Below, piece by piece: positions 24,011-36,204 of a stretch of 64,000 nucleotides of DNA. The DNA is from Nageia nagi. Taxonomy: Eukaryota; Pinophyta. The translations under genes were made by a program, and so were the position numbers. A model generated the notes under the pieces. It was given only the letters and a program-made list of their open reading frames with translations, made no database searches and was not told the origin of the DNA. How positions within the stretch are numbered: position 1 is the stretch's first letter; the number at the start of each line of letters is the position of its first letter. The stretch is taken from contig JBITNC010000001.1 of NCBI GenBank assembly GCA_050084985.1, positions 121,830,001 through 121,894,000 on the forward strand, in the 5' to 3' direction.

Positions 24011-24239
24011 TATTTATTGTAAAATAGCTATCTTTTAGGATTTTTAATTTTCAATTTTTATGCTCACTAGCTCACACCCAAGTAGCCTAATTTTTCAAGT
24101 TTATTTTTTTTATTGTTCAATTAACCAAAATTTTATAACTTTGACATATGTTTTATATAAATTATCCAAATATACTCCCCACCAAATTCGCACCTTATTG
24201 CCTATATTTTATAAATATTTTTAATTTTCCCAAGCAAAT
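24011..24239. other. Unassigned insertion between the two RNase H domains of element B
   Basis: AT-rich, no reading frame of Pol character. It separates the first RNase H from the 21-bp array and has no counterpart in element C, where the linker is short. Confidence 0.4.
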
Positions 24240-24800
24240 GAAAGAAGAATGTACTATAAGAGAAGAATATGAGTGACTTGTTACAAAAGACAAGTGACTT
24301 GTTAGTAAATATTTGCATCTTGTTACTGAAGATGAGTGACTTGTTATTGAAGATCAACGAGTTATTATTGAAGATTGGCATCTTGTTACTAAAGATGAGT
24401 GACTTGTTACTAAAGATGGGTGACTTGTTACTATAGATGAGAAACTTATTACTGAATATGAGAAACATTATTAAATATGAGTAACTTAGTATTGAATACT
24501 AGAGTCTTTTTATTGAAAAAAAGTGACTTGTTACTATAGATGAACAACTTGTTACTAAATATGAGTGAGTTGTTACTAAATATGAGCATCTTATTACTAA
24601 ATATGAGCAAGTTGTTATTGAATATGATCCACTTATTATTGAAGATGAGCAACTTGTTACTAATACCACAACTTGTTATTAAAGAGGAGTGAGTTGTTAT
24701 TGAAGACAATCGACTTATTGTAAAAGATGAGCATCTTGTTACTTAAAATGAGCATATTATTACTAAAGATGAACATTTGATCATTATCAAGATGAGCATT
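24240..24800 (+). repeat. 21-bp tandem array, about 25 copies, encoding a heptapeptide repeat within pol
   Basis: Successive units follow the consensus gatgagtgacttgttactaaa with substitutions and a few length changes. Read in the Pol sense strand each unit encodes seven residues of the type (E/K)DE(Q/H/stop)LV(T/I). Many units have TGA where others have CAA, CAT, AAA or CGA. Because 21 is a multiple of three, all frames stay open in the minus strand too, producing the chance ORFs at 24202-24468 and 24449-24709 with NKSLIF heptads. The array lies between the first RNase H (ending about 24010) and the second RNase H-like domain (from about 24950). Confidence 0.9.
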
Positions 24801-24919
24801 TGATATAAACTAATTTTTTATAATATAGTTCTTAAATATTTGAAATATCACCATTATTTCTATGATGTTTTGGTATAAAATCACCAAGATTTTGAAATTA
24901 TTTTGCCACTATTTTATTT

Positions 24920-25400
24920 ATTTCAATTCACCAAAATTCATTATGCATAACCCTACTACTCCTATAAATGAGGAATTTTTATATGAGTTTATGGATTATT
25001 ATGAAGAAGATGATGATGAACATACCCTCTACTTTGATAGTTAAAAATATGCAAATGGTGTTGGGATAAGAATTATCCTCACCACTCCTCAAGTTGGATT
25101 AATCCCAATGAAATAAAAAATTAGTTCTAATTGCACATAAAAAATGGTTGAGTATGAGGTACTCATCCTAAGACTCAATCCTGTAATATTGCTCAAGGTA
25201 AAAAAAAACATCAACATATATGATGATTATTAGTTAGTAATCAACCAAATAAATGGATTCTATAAAATAAAAGATGAAAATATGGTCCTTTATAAGGATA
25301 TAATGGATTATATGACAATGAGGTGATTTGATAAAGTCAAAATTGAAAATATCATAAGAAACAACAACAAATTTGTTGATGCCATGCTAGTGCAACCTCC
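24920..25400 (+). pseudogene. Gypsy element B: second RNase H-like domain
   Basis: The frame from about 24950 reads EEFLYEFMDYYEEDDDEHTL then YFDS, followed by KYANGVGIRIILTTPQVGLI. After this come MVEYEVLILRLNPVILL, LVINQINGFYKIKDENMVLY and FVDAM. This is the extra plant-type RNase H that follows the viral RNase H in some Ty3/gypsy elements, a known trait of the Tat group. The pattern is FDG...GAG...ME(YE)A, with the Gly of FDG replaced by Ser. Stops at about 25043 and 25128 break it. Confidence 0.75.
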
Positions 25401-26830
25401 TTGACCCCAATTCCAGTTAAAGATTAAGAGACAATCATGAATATCTAAAGACTCATAAAACCTTCCTATTCAATGGATGAAAACATATGTCCAAAACATT
25501 TCTTGCATGATCTTATATCTTGTGTAGTAATTCATTATACACCTTGGTATAAAAACATTTATGCTTACCTCAAATTTGGGACAATACCTAAGAAATTTGA
25601 AAAGATCAAGAAAAAGTTTGACATGAATGAAAAGAATATATTAAAGAAGGAAGCCAAAATATTTTTACTAATTTTTGATGTGTTATATAAAATACATTTT
25701 GAAGGTACCCTTATATGGTCCTTAGATATGGATGAAGCTACTAAACCACTAACACAAGTACATGAAGGGATAAGTAAAGGGCATTTCAATGGTAAGGAAC
25801 TATACCATAAGTTATTAAGATTAGGTTACTATTATTTTTTCATGAAATAGGATTATACAAATCATGTAAAAAAATGTGTGGAGTACCAAAAGAATGCAAA
25901 TACCCAACCAACTCTGGACATCACAAGAATTGCATCTAATGGTCTCTCCTTAGCCATTTTCTATTTGGGACATTGATCTAATTTTAGTAATAAATTCCAA
26001 GCCTAGAGAATCATATAAATTCATCATCATATCCATAGAATACATCACAAAGTGGATAAACAAAGCTCCTTTAAGGTCCTCCAAAGGCCCTCAAATTCTA
26101 AAGTTCCTAACTAATAATATTATAACTAGATTTGGAATTCCATCAAAAAGCTTTATGTATAATGGACCAAATCTAAGAGGTAAGGGATTTGAGGAGTTGT
26201 GTAATATATTCAAGCTTTACAAAATTTTTCCTCTCCTTACTATCCATAAATAAATGGTAAGGTAAAAGAAAATAATAAGATCATTATGAAAAAATCATGA
26301 CAAAGATTAGCATGAGCAGCTCCCTTATGCTTTATGTACATACAACATATGCATCGTATCAGTTATATGTTGCACTCTATATTATTTAGTCTATGAAGAT
26401 GATGCAATCCTTTATTTGGATCTTGAAATATCATTCCTTAGAATCTCCCTTGAAGGAATTATTAATGAAGAAGATATTAGAGTATCAAGGCTAAGGTGAT
26501 TGGAATATGTTGATGAGAAAAGGAGCAATTCCCTAGAACATCTTAGAGTACATAGAGAAAGAATCAAAGTTCCATATAATAAGAAAATGAATACTAAGGA
26601 ATTTAAATTTGGTGACCACATCATAAAGGAAATCATCAAAGACTAAGGAAGAAAAGGAACATAATCCAAAAAACTTTGAACCTAATTAGATTGATCCACA
26701 TGTGATAGCAACCAATTATTAAAATGGAGCATACAAGTTGCAAACAATGCTACCAAAAACTAAAGGCAAAGAAGATAACCTTTCAACCAATGTGAAGCAT
26801 CTCAAGCTTTCGTATATCTAGCCATTGTTG
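25401..26830 (+). pseudogene. Gypsy element B: integrase
   Basis: The zinc-binding domain is in the frame 25473-25850 (ISKGHFNGKELYHKLLRLGY), followed by a degenerate Cys pair at about 25870-25905. The catalytic core starts at about 25960 with FSIWDIDLILVINSKPRESY and FIIISIEYITKWINKAPL. The second Asp lies in NNIITRFGIPSKSFMYNGPN, where the expected D is Y, so the DDE triad is broken. A C-terminal part at about 26460-26640 contains RVHRERIKVPYNKKMNTKEF, the usual helix before the C-terminal barrel, and the coding signal ends about 26820. I could not identify a 3' LTR after it. The minus ORFs at 25565-25789 and 26412-26639 are shadows. Confidence 0.8.
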
Positions 26831-27730
26831 TCATAGAACTTGGCTAGTTTATGCTCAATGTTCCATTTTTTCACAAAAATTCCCCAAGTTATCTCAAACC
26901 ATCTCTTAAGTTCATTTATCCTCTTCCAAAATAGGGACATATCTAGGAGATAGATTATATAACCTTGTTTGAAGTTTTCCAATCATAAAATCAAAAGGTT
27001 TATACATACAATATGCATACAAGAAGATGTTAGAAATGCTTAAGATCATATTATCGAATAAACAAATTAATTTACCTCAAGAAAATAGTGACATTACCAT
27101 ATATCAACATAGTGGCATTGCTAAATTTCTAGCACACACCATAATTACATTCCTTAGGAATATCACATAGATACAAAGCTAACATTTCCTAACAAATTTA
27201 TCTCTCTTATAAATTCCTACATTTCATAAGATATTCTAAATTATTGATGCATAAAAACCTTAAATAAATTTTATTTTATGGTTCTTTTATCAGTTGGGGT
27301 ATTAACCATAAGCTTTTCTTTAAGAGTTATTTCTCAAAAAAATTCTATTTCTAATATTTATAAAATAATTTGAGAAATAAGTTTTTTTCTAAATCACAAA
27401 AAGTTTATAATAAAAAATTTTGTTCCCTATTTAAATAACCAAAAATGTAAAATAATTATAAGAAAGTAAAAATAAAAATAGCCAAAAAAATTATAATAAA
27501 AAATAAAATAACCAAAAAATTATAGTAAAAATTTAAATTAAATTTAAAATAGTCAAAAATTATTATGTAGTAAGGCATACCCCTCATTGAGGCTAAGGAG
27601 CTCCTTCTATCAATCCACAGCTTTGTAAACCTCCATGATACCACATAGATGATTAAAATCCTATGGTCATAGATTTTTATACATCGAGTTAACTTTTCAC
27701 ACATTTGCATCATGCATTTGGGCCTTTCCA
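26831..27730. other. AT-rich spacer; possible decayed 3' LTR of element B
   Basis: No gene. At about 27440-27560 a short degenerate repeat of the type aaaataaccaaaaaattata occurs four times. No LTR end or target duplication could be recognised. Confidence 0.35.
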
Positions 27731-28445
27731 TTGGAAGAGCCTATCCTTTGGCCAAATTTGCACATATATTATGGGCATATATCAAACATAACATTGGACA
27801 TATATCAGTTCCACCATCATCACCTTCACTTGATTCTCTCACTTCACTTTGATATACTATGGCATATGTCAAAATTGATATTATGGGTGTATATCAAATT
27901 CTACCACTTGATTGCCTTCTAACTTCATCATTATTCCCAAATATATCATGGGAATATATAGAAGCTATATCATGGGCGTATGTTGAGAGACACCAAAAAA
28001 CTCTACCACTCTAACGAGATATATCATGGGCTTATATTGAACCTATATCATGGGCGTATAGCTAGAAATTGGAAAATTTTGGAATTTGTGGCCTACATAT
28101 ATCATGGGTGTATGGTGAGAAACATGAAAAATTTTGAAATTTTAAAAATAGATATATTATGGGTGTATATTAGTTAGGATATCATGGGTGTATATCAAGA
28201 AATAAGAATGGAAAATATTGAAATTTTTGGAAAAAATATATTACAAGTGTATAGAAATTATATTATGGACATATATCAAGAAATAAGAATAAAAAATTTC
28301 ATATTTTTTGGGTGAGATATATTACATGCATATAATAGTTATATTATGGGCATATAGTGAGAACTATGAAAAATTTAACTACAATTTTAGTGATATTATG
28401 GGTGTATAGTGAACATATCATGGGCATATATTGTATACATTATGG
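27731..28445 (+). repeat. Repeat family copy 1, built of atatatcatgggcgtatat motifs (inverted partner at 43.8 kb)
   Basis: The motif atat(c/t)atgggc/tgtatat recurs about 16 times at uneven intervals of 25-70 bp. The segment matches the reverse complement of 43785-44410: both hold ggaagagcctatcct at one end and the same series of motif-plus-spacer blocks. Chance ORFs at 27980-28177 (+) and 43964-44170 (-) show this, both containing CHSNEIYHG or YHSNEIYHG and ILKIDILW. No TG...CA or terminal inverted repeats are visible. Confidence 0.8.
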
Positions 28446-28789
28446 AAATTTAGCAAGAATTATAAAATAAATTTAAAACTCAATAACCTATGCTACGTAC
28501 CTACCCATGTTGTTTGATTTTTTATGCAGATTGAATCACTTGACCCTTCGTAGTTGTAAAACCCAAGATCTCTAGGTATGAGACTTTTTTTACAATGTAT
28601 TTACCCAAATGAGGTTTGGGCTTATTTTTTTATTTTGATTTGTGCTTGCATATTTATTTATGGGCTACAGTTATGTAATTCTTTTTGCATGAACAAGTTT
28701 TTAGCTTGTTGTAATCTTATCCATCGCAATATTCATACCCATTGGAATTTATGTACCATTTTTGCATGAACAATGAGAAAAATTTGCAA
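28446..28789. other. Spacer, no gene recognised
   Basis: A weakly open frame at 28578-28769 lacks recognisable domains. Confidence 0.35.
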
Positions 28790-30790
28790 GCTAGGAAAAC
28801 CCTTAGAAGAATATAGAATTGAAATGATATAGGGAAACAAAGTTATAGTTACAAATGAAGAGAAGAATGCAACATGGCATACAGATAAGATTTTAATAGA
28901 TAACCCAACATTCTAAAGGTTTTAAATGGAGTATATCTAAAGCATAAACAATGTCACTTCAAATCAAGCATTGGAAAATGTAGAACATGTGAGTATAGAA
29001 TGATGATGGATAAATAATAATTATAATTACAAACTTGTTAGTATAATTTTTAGGTGATGTGATAAATGGCATACATTAACTAAAACCAAAATTACATCAT
29101 TTAGCATCATCCTAGGGAAGGAGTAGACAAACACCCAAACAATTAAGTAAGTAAACTAAGATATTAAAAATAACCCACATTTCAATTAAAAATAGCATCT
29201 TATAGATTCAAAAATGGGGGGATATGTAGTAAGAAGGGAGCCGAGCTCAACAGAGGAAACTAGGCAAAATGCAAAAGTATAGCATCTTCTTTATGAGGGA
29301 GGTTTAGATAGGTTTATGAATGCATGCAAGCATGAGGATGAACAAATCTCACTAGAATTTATATAATATTAGAATGAAGGTATTTGCAATGTCAATGGTT
29401 TGTATTTTGTATTCTAAACAAAGATAATTTCCCAAGCAACACACCTACCAAATGTAGGAATAGAAGTAAGAAGGGAAGGTAAGGTGAATATGGTTGTAAC
29501 TAGAGAAGTTTTTCCAACCTATATGTAAGGGCTTAATTTGGATAAATTTTAGATGGGGGTATTATGAAATTGAATTTCATAGCCTTGGAAGGACTAGCCA
29601 ATGCCTTGATAAGATATATAACTCTTAAAGGAAGGTACAAGAAGCTTTATTCTCATAATTTTAGTCTTATGCATCACTTTGCTTTTCCTAAATAGATAGG
29701 TTAATTTTACCTTCTTTGTTTTCAATTCAATGAGCATTTATATGAGAAAATTTAAGGCAAATTTAACACCATAGCTAATTCATGGAAGATTGATAAAACT
29801 TTTGTATGAAAAAGCCTTAGCAAATATACCCAAGAGGATGCCAATGGTAAGAATCTTAGTTGGAGGCTAGGTATTTGACACAAGAGAGAACAAGAACCTT
29901 GGGGTTAAAATTTTTAGGCAATAAGAGAACACCCCTATGGCAAATGTATTCAAATCAAAGAAGAGGGGTAAGAAATCCAATGAAGAGAAAGGAGAACAGA
30001 GCAATGAGTCCATTACAAGGGAGACATGGTCAAGGAAAGGGAAAGAAAAAATAACATTTGGGTTGGATAACATTCATAGGGAGGAGAATGCAACATCATA
30101 GGGTAAAGAAATGAGGGACATGTTAAGATAATGATAGAAGAGATAGTAGTAGCTAAAACCATTATGCAAGATAAGAATTTTAGTAAGACAACTCTCAACA
30201 ATGTGGTCATAATAGAGATAGACTTTTTTTCATTTAAATAGCAAAAATGAATAGAGAAGTTGCACAAATAAAATAGGAAAATGTAACAAAGCAAGAGGAG
30301 AGGAAAAAAAGAAGAATGGAGGATGTAGTGGAGTACAAAAATAATCCAATCTCAGGGAGAATAAGGAGCAACACCAAATTAAGGAACAAAGAGGAATAAG
30401 GAGATGATAAAGGAGCATTTAAAGGAGTGCAATTTATTAATTTAGAGGAATGAACAACTCTAAAGGAATTCAAAAATAGAGATATTGAAAATATGTTTGG
30501 GAATGCACCAAAAAGTCATTCTAAGGGAGATCCAAGGGGGAAAGGAGTCAATCCTACCAATGTAGAGATAGCAATATAGACCTAAGAGGAGAGGGTAAAA
30601 GAGTTTTCAGTAATAAGATCCATAATGAGATGCTTATAGAAACATTGCTAAGAAAAGGTGATCCCAGCCCAATATATGATGAAGTTGGACAAAATCTAGG
30701 CTTCAAATAAATAATGTTAAGAAAAATGTATAATAAAATACTACAAGCATAACTATGGAGAGTAGTAATTCATGCCCATTTTAGGAAGCC
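28790..30790 (+). pseudogene. Decayed long coding sequence of unknown function, probably from a transposable element
   Basis: I do not recognise this family with confidence. The plus strand shows a chain of protein-like stretches in shifting frames: NEEKNATWHTDKILIDNPTF (about 28850), VRREPSSTEETRQNAKV, LLYEGGLDRFMNACKHEDEQ, NEGICNVNGLYFVF and ISQATHLPNVGIEVRREGKV (29230-29490). They continue through LLYEKALANIPKRMPM (about 29800), then a basic charged tail of KSKKRGKKSNEEKGEQSNES type (about 29955) and a last piece with ENMFGNAPKSHSKGDPRGKG (about 30490). The 'NGLYF...ISQATHLPNVG' block resembles in layout the N-terminal proteins of some plant transposable elements, but that is a guess. The cluster of minus ORFs at 29867-30473 is antisense shadow over purine-rich sequence. 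Confidence 0.45.
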
Positions 30791-31654
30791 CACCATGATG
30801 GTGAGGGAGTGGAATAGAAAAGTAGGAGTATTTTGTGTTTATTTTTTGGGCACTACTTAATGTATTACTATTATCAATGTATTGCTATTAGTTGCTCAAG
30901 CACTTGGTATTTTTGGGTACCTTATTATTCTATAAACTTACTCCATAAATAATGGTTGTTTTTAGAATGCATAAGTATGCATGATGTGAAACTCCTCTCT
31001 TTATATTTATCTCAATTGTAAAGTTTTGTGAAGACCCTTCCAAACTTCACATTTTTTGAAGATTAAGATAAAAGAATGGCCTTTGGGTGTTTGTAAATAA
31101 TATATTTTTTGTTATTTTTTACTAATATCTATATTCCATTGCATCACATTGTGTTTACCTCATACATCTTGTTAAAAAACTCTCATGCTTTAATATTTTA
31201 ATTCACATTTGAAGGGCAATGGAAGTTTGAAACCAATGAATGCTTATACTATGCTATAATGTAGCTTATATATTTTATTTTATGTAATTAACTAAAACAT
31301 AATGACATTTAAATGGCATAGAATTTTTAATTAACCTTTCCAAGATATCCAAGGAAACTAACTATTTTATCAAAATGATTTAACCTGGATAGGAAATACC
31401 TTGCACAAAAGGAAAGATAGATACAATTACCACAATAACTTTATGCAAGTTGATTGATTTCACAAAGGAAGAATAATCTAATCTTGATGCACAATGCACA
31501 TTTTTATGTGAGAAAAAGAAAAAAAAAGGTCTAAAAGGTAATTACAAATCAAAGTCCATCATATGTGAAATGTAAGAAAATATTTTTTTTCCAATTTCAA
31601 CATTGCATGATATTATCTTTTTAAGTAATATGATTCTAATTTTTTATTTTCTAT
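30791..31654. other. Spacer, no gene recognised
   Basis: AT-rich with no sustained frame. If the MULE downstream had a left terminal inverted repeat it should be here, but none was found by eye. Confidence 0.35.
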
Positions 31655-33660
31655 GTAGTTATTGGTGTGTTTATGACTACAAGGACAAGAGAGATGACCC
31701 ACCTCCTCAAAAATGAAAGAGGAATTTTATAAAGAAAAGGAGTTGTCAATGTCATTTTATTGTTAAGATATTTGAAAGTTTAGCTAAAGTTGGATTTATT
31801 ACATACAATAAATGTGAACATGTTGCACTTGATGGAAAACCCTTCTATGGAGTGCATGATACAAGCAAAACAAAAAATGGAAGGGCCAATTTTGCTCCAC
31901 ATATGTTGAAAGAGACTAGTTCTTTGATTGAATCATTATTGATAAATGGTGTTTTAGTTGATACAATATGTACTATGCAATATGTACAAGAGTATTTTAA
32001 AAATGTACCTACAATTCAAGACCATTACATTTTGAGAGATGTTCAAAACATATACAATATATTCATGAAGGGAAGGTGCAAAAGGCTAAAGATGATGCCA
32101 CTAGTATAGACTAGTGGTACCATGCCAATAAGGAAAAGTTTCTATATATAAGAACCCTAACTATGAAATTGGAAAATTTTTTATCAGTATTCAAATAGAA
32201 TGGATGTTGGATAATATGGTGGAATTATCCCATAACAACATAATTTCAATGGATTCAACCTTCAATACAAATTTGTACAATGTAAGTATTGCTAATTGTT
32301 TCCATACTTTTTTATTTTTGCATTATTGATGTTGTCCATAACTAAATTTTTTTGCATTATTAATTTTTGTGCATTGTTAAATTTTTATGCATTACAATTG
32401 CAATTTTACACATTTCTTGCATTTGATTCCCTACAAAGTGATCTACCTATGGCTTGGGTTGTCACATACAAAAATGATGTTGTTGACATAGTTGAATGGC
32501 TTGAAATATTTAAAAATGTTGTCTAGAATGTCAACCAAGTTGGTATGTGAATGTTTTTCTTACTGATGATATTATTGTAGAAATCCAAGCCATCAAGTTT
32601 ATGAACTATATTTTGTTTAAAAATATATATAAAACAAGTTTAAACCTAAAATTGTTTTGAATTTTATGATGTTCTTTTCTCATGTTCATCTTGTAAATTT
32701 GTTTATGTTATTGTCTGTATTTCTAGGAAAGTATTTGTTTGTAGGCATTTGTTATATGTCTGGCATACAAAACAAGCTTAGTTAAATAATGTCTATAAGA
32801 AGGAATCAAGTAAAGAGGTTGAAAGAAAAATATTTCCAAGGTTAGATGAAATAATGTCCAAATGCAAGGATGATGCATATGTGAAAGTAGTTGTATCTAA
32901 GTTTTATGTTGATTTCTATAATGAGAAGGCTTTTATAGATTACTTGATTGGTAATTAGTTTGATGTTGATAGAATTCATAAGTACACTCATAACATGTTT
33001 ATATTTTTTACTTTTTTCCCTTATCAAGCATTTATGATTTTGATTCTACATTTTTTGTTCCAAGTATGTGGGAAAAATGCTACAAAAAATTTCCCCATTC
33101 CAACCAAGAAACAAATTTAGCCATAGAGTCATATAATTGTATGTTGAAGACTAGAGTCCAATGGTAAAAGACAATAAAATGTGGTAGAAGAATGGATTTG
33201 TTACTTTATGTGCCTTTTGAAATAGTTTTTCATATTATATGAATCTAGTAAAATTGAAGACACTATGATTTTGGAATAATTACAAGAAGGAAAAGAGTCT
33301 AGAGAGTACAATACAAAAGTCTTGTATGATACCTGATTCTCATTATATCCCTCATAAAGATATCATTACTTCATACTGGGTGAGGATTCAAAATAATATC
33401 TTATTACCCTTCAAGGTGAAGACTCTTGCACATGCACTTACAATTGGGCCCTTCAAGGTAATACATGCAAGCATGTATTCAAAATCATGAACATGTCAAC
33501 TAGAACTATTAATTTTCCTAACTATACAATGACATGTGCACCTAATACACCTCATTCTTCTAGCATCATATCCTCACCTCTTGTTAATAGCTCCCAAGGT
33601 TAGGAATATCAATTTGATCATCCATCTCCAAGATATCAAATGTAGATGATGGAAAGGCAT
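31655..33660 (+). pseudogene. MULE-type transposase with SWIM zinc finger, decayed
   Basis: A mutator-like/FAR1-related transposase. The N-terminal part (31740-32105) reads KRSCQCHFIVKIFESLAKVG, then MLKETSSLIESLLINGV. At about 32435 the core begins with FDSLQSDLPMAWVVTYKNDV and VDIVEWLEIFKNVV, the RNase H-fold transposase region with the 'VxDSxxxGxPxAWxI' pattern. The helical part continues at about 32790-33030 (KCKDDAYVKVVVSKFYVDFY). A SWIM finger CTCTYNWALQGNTCKH lies at about 33427-33474 with the CxCxnCxH ligands intact, so its DNA- or protein-binding fold could form. Stops and frame changes (for example 32109 and 32526) break the rest. No long terminal inverted repeats found. Confidence 0.82.
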
Positions 33661-33745
33661 GGCTAAAATTATTGTTAGAGCAATCTTATGATAGTCCCAG
33701 AAGTAAGAGGTAGTTTGCAAGTATGGTTGTGGATATGCAAGATAA

Positions 33746-34724
33746 CACTATTACCAAAAAAGGGATTTACATCCTTTTTTGCATCTAAAATCTATTTTTT
33801 TTTGTTTTTTCCAATTTTTTTGATGCAAAAAAGGATGTAAATTGCATGCCAAAATTTGCATCATTTTTTAGAATTTATGTTGATTTTTGCATCAAAATTT
33901 ATTATTTGTGTCATTTTTTGCATCTAATTTTCATAATTTGTGTTAGTTTTTGCATCAATTTTTGTGTTAATTTTCAAAATAAAATATCATATAATCATAG
34001 ATCATTTAATTACATGTGATTTAAAAAAAGGTCTCAAAATGGTATCTAGATCAAAAGTTACAACCTTTGTAAGTTACGTCATTTTTATTAGGTCTTTAGG
34101 GCAATGACATAGGTCCATTAAACTAGTTTAGGAATGGGGTTAGTGGTTTAAGTTTTAAAAATTTAAATTTATTTATATTATTTTTCTAAATAATGCAGTA
34201 AGATTTTTAATACCTTATTATTTATCAATATTTTAAGGAGTTTTATTTTTTCCAACTATGGGCTTATTCTCTTTTTTCTTTTCTTTAAATATGGAGTTTT
34301 TTTCTATGGGATTTTTGTCTTCCTTGGGCACCATAGATACAATCAAAACTTAAAAAATAAGGAAGAAAAAAATTAGGTAAAGTGTAATATGAAATGTAAG
34401 GATTATAGGGAGGGTTTGTTGACATATATAGATAAGAAAGGGTATTTGGCTATTAGGTAATCACTTTTGGTATAGATGGAGGATGAAATAAATGTGAATC
34501 ATTGATTGATCAATTGATGAATAGGAAAAATGTATTTTATATTTTTTTTAGTGAAATACAACATAAAATATGTCAAAATTTACATTAGAATTTACATCAA
34601 ACAAGGTGAAAAAATGGGAAAAAATTGATGTATGTTGATGCAGGAGGATGCAAATTAACATCAATTTTCATTTTTCATATTTTAAGATGCAAAAATGGAT
34701 GCAAATTGCCTTTTTGTAGTAGTG
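33746..34724. mobile_element. Small non-autonomous CACTA element (979 bp)
   Basis: Left end CACTATTACCAAAAAAGGG. Right end on the minus strand CACTACTACAAAAAGGC. The inverted similarity continues inward through ttacatcc/ttgcatcc and tttttgcatctaaaa/tttttgcatcttaaaa. Flanking triplets are TAA (33743-33745) and TAG (34725-34727), one mismatch from a 3-bp target duplication. The motif ttttgcatc or its complement gatgcaaaa recurs at least ten times in the subterminal regions (33760-33960 and 34580-34700), as is usual for CACTA transposase-binding repeats. No coding sequence. Confidence 0.82.
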
Positions 34725-36204
34725 TAGGTACCACCAAGTTTCATTCTCACTAGATTCTAATGTAGCTAAAAGTTTCAAAAGAAGAATAAAGAGTTGGATG
34801 AGTCCTTCAAGTAAAAAGAAAAGTGGTACTTGAGAGATGAAATCATGTAATTTAATTGTTGATGCCAAAAAAATTCCTACTTATGTATTTATAGGATTAA
34901 AAAAGCATGATTGACCTAAGATAACACAATTTCAAAGTAAACACTTTGTGATTTAATTTGATTTCATTCATAGAAATCATTTTTTAGAAATTCTAATTTG
35001 AATGCTACTTTTACTCTTTCTTGTAAATGATCATGTTGAATCAGAATCAACACATAGGTCTTTATCATTCTTGACCATAGCTAAGCAATCTAATGTAGGG
35101 AAAAATTACAATTAGAATATTGGGCATATGAGTCAAGATCAATGTTAAACTTTATGATAAATACATTAATATTAATTATGATTTTAACAATTGGGATTGC
35201 AGTTGAGATTTTTGACTCTTCTTACTATTTGCATATTTAGAAAAATATGATATCATTAGTAAAATAATAGTGAAGGCATACCTCAACTACAAATTGAGTT
35301 GTTTATGTCCTTTATGTGGATCTGAGATATTATTATATGAATTATGTTTCATCATAATATTTGAGTTGTGTATGACTTGAATTGTGTATGTTTTATGTAT
35401 GGATCTACGTTATTGGCATCATAATATCTTAGTTATTAGCATATTAATATCTAATTTATTGGTAAAATAATATCTAGTTTGTGTATGTACTAAGTTGTGT
35501 ATATCTTGTGTATGGATCTGAGTTATTGGCATCATAATATCTATGAGAATTTGTTAAGCAAAATATACCTAAAGAATTAGAGTAGTAAAGAAAATGTCTT
35601 AAGCAAAAGATGCATGAATAATTTTAGGCATGAAAATATCATTAACATAATGAGAAAAAGAAACAAGATATGAAATAAATAAAAGAAATATGGAAAGGAG
35701 GTACAAAATTCCATAATAAATAAGACATGGTTACATGTCTAAATGTCCTTCTTATGCATGGTTACATTGAATACAATACATAAGAAAAGAATATAGATTA
35801 CTTACAATTGCATGGTTGAAATTCCTATTGCAAAAGGAAATAAGACAATGTATATTGCAAAAGGAAACAAGACATTGTAGAAATTAGAAAAGGAGCCACA
35901 TAATCTTATAATAAATCTTCAAAATATCCTATACATAGAGAAACTAGAGACAATATTTCATGCAAGTAGAGAATCCACATTAAAAAGAGTTAGTAAAGGA
36001 TATGGAACCCCTTATATCCCCAGCCTAATTGAGACTGAAAGAGCATAGGAGCCAAGATCATTATTTTCCAATGGAAGTCTTGCTAACCATGATTTTGGCT
36101 CATGTACCTACTCAATATTAGATCAAAAAATGGAGCTTACATTGATCATGAACCCTAATATATTTAGAGATTCATATAATTATTAATCATGAACCACATT
36201 TAAT
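34725..36204. other. Spacer with short direct repeats, no gene recognised
   Basis: Around 35395 and 35510 the sequence tgtatggatctgagttattggcatcataatatct occurs twice with about 110 bp spacing, with related pieces at 35320-35380. The first 200 bp may be the tail of the MULE-derived region. Nothing else seen. Confidence 0.4.

Noticed and set aside
24202-24709. Two minus-strand ORFs made of NKSLIF-type heptads
   Set aside because: They are the reverse reading of the 21-bp array, which stays open because the unit is a multiple of three; the Pol-sense strand explains it better.
24240-24800. CRISPR-like array
   Set aside because: Units are contiguous 21-mers without spacers, inside a plant retrotransposon; it is a minisatellite.
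27980-28177. Similar ORFs here and at 43964-44170 as a conserved small protein
   Set aside because: The similarity is that of the surrounding non-coding repeat, and the peptides are translations of its repeated word; no sign of selection on codons.
29867-30473. Four overlapping minus-strand ORFs rich in Phe, Leu and Ser
   Set aside because: Antisense of purine-rich sequence in the plus-strand decayed ORF; the hydrophobic composition follows from the base bias and does not indicate membrane proteins.
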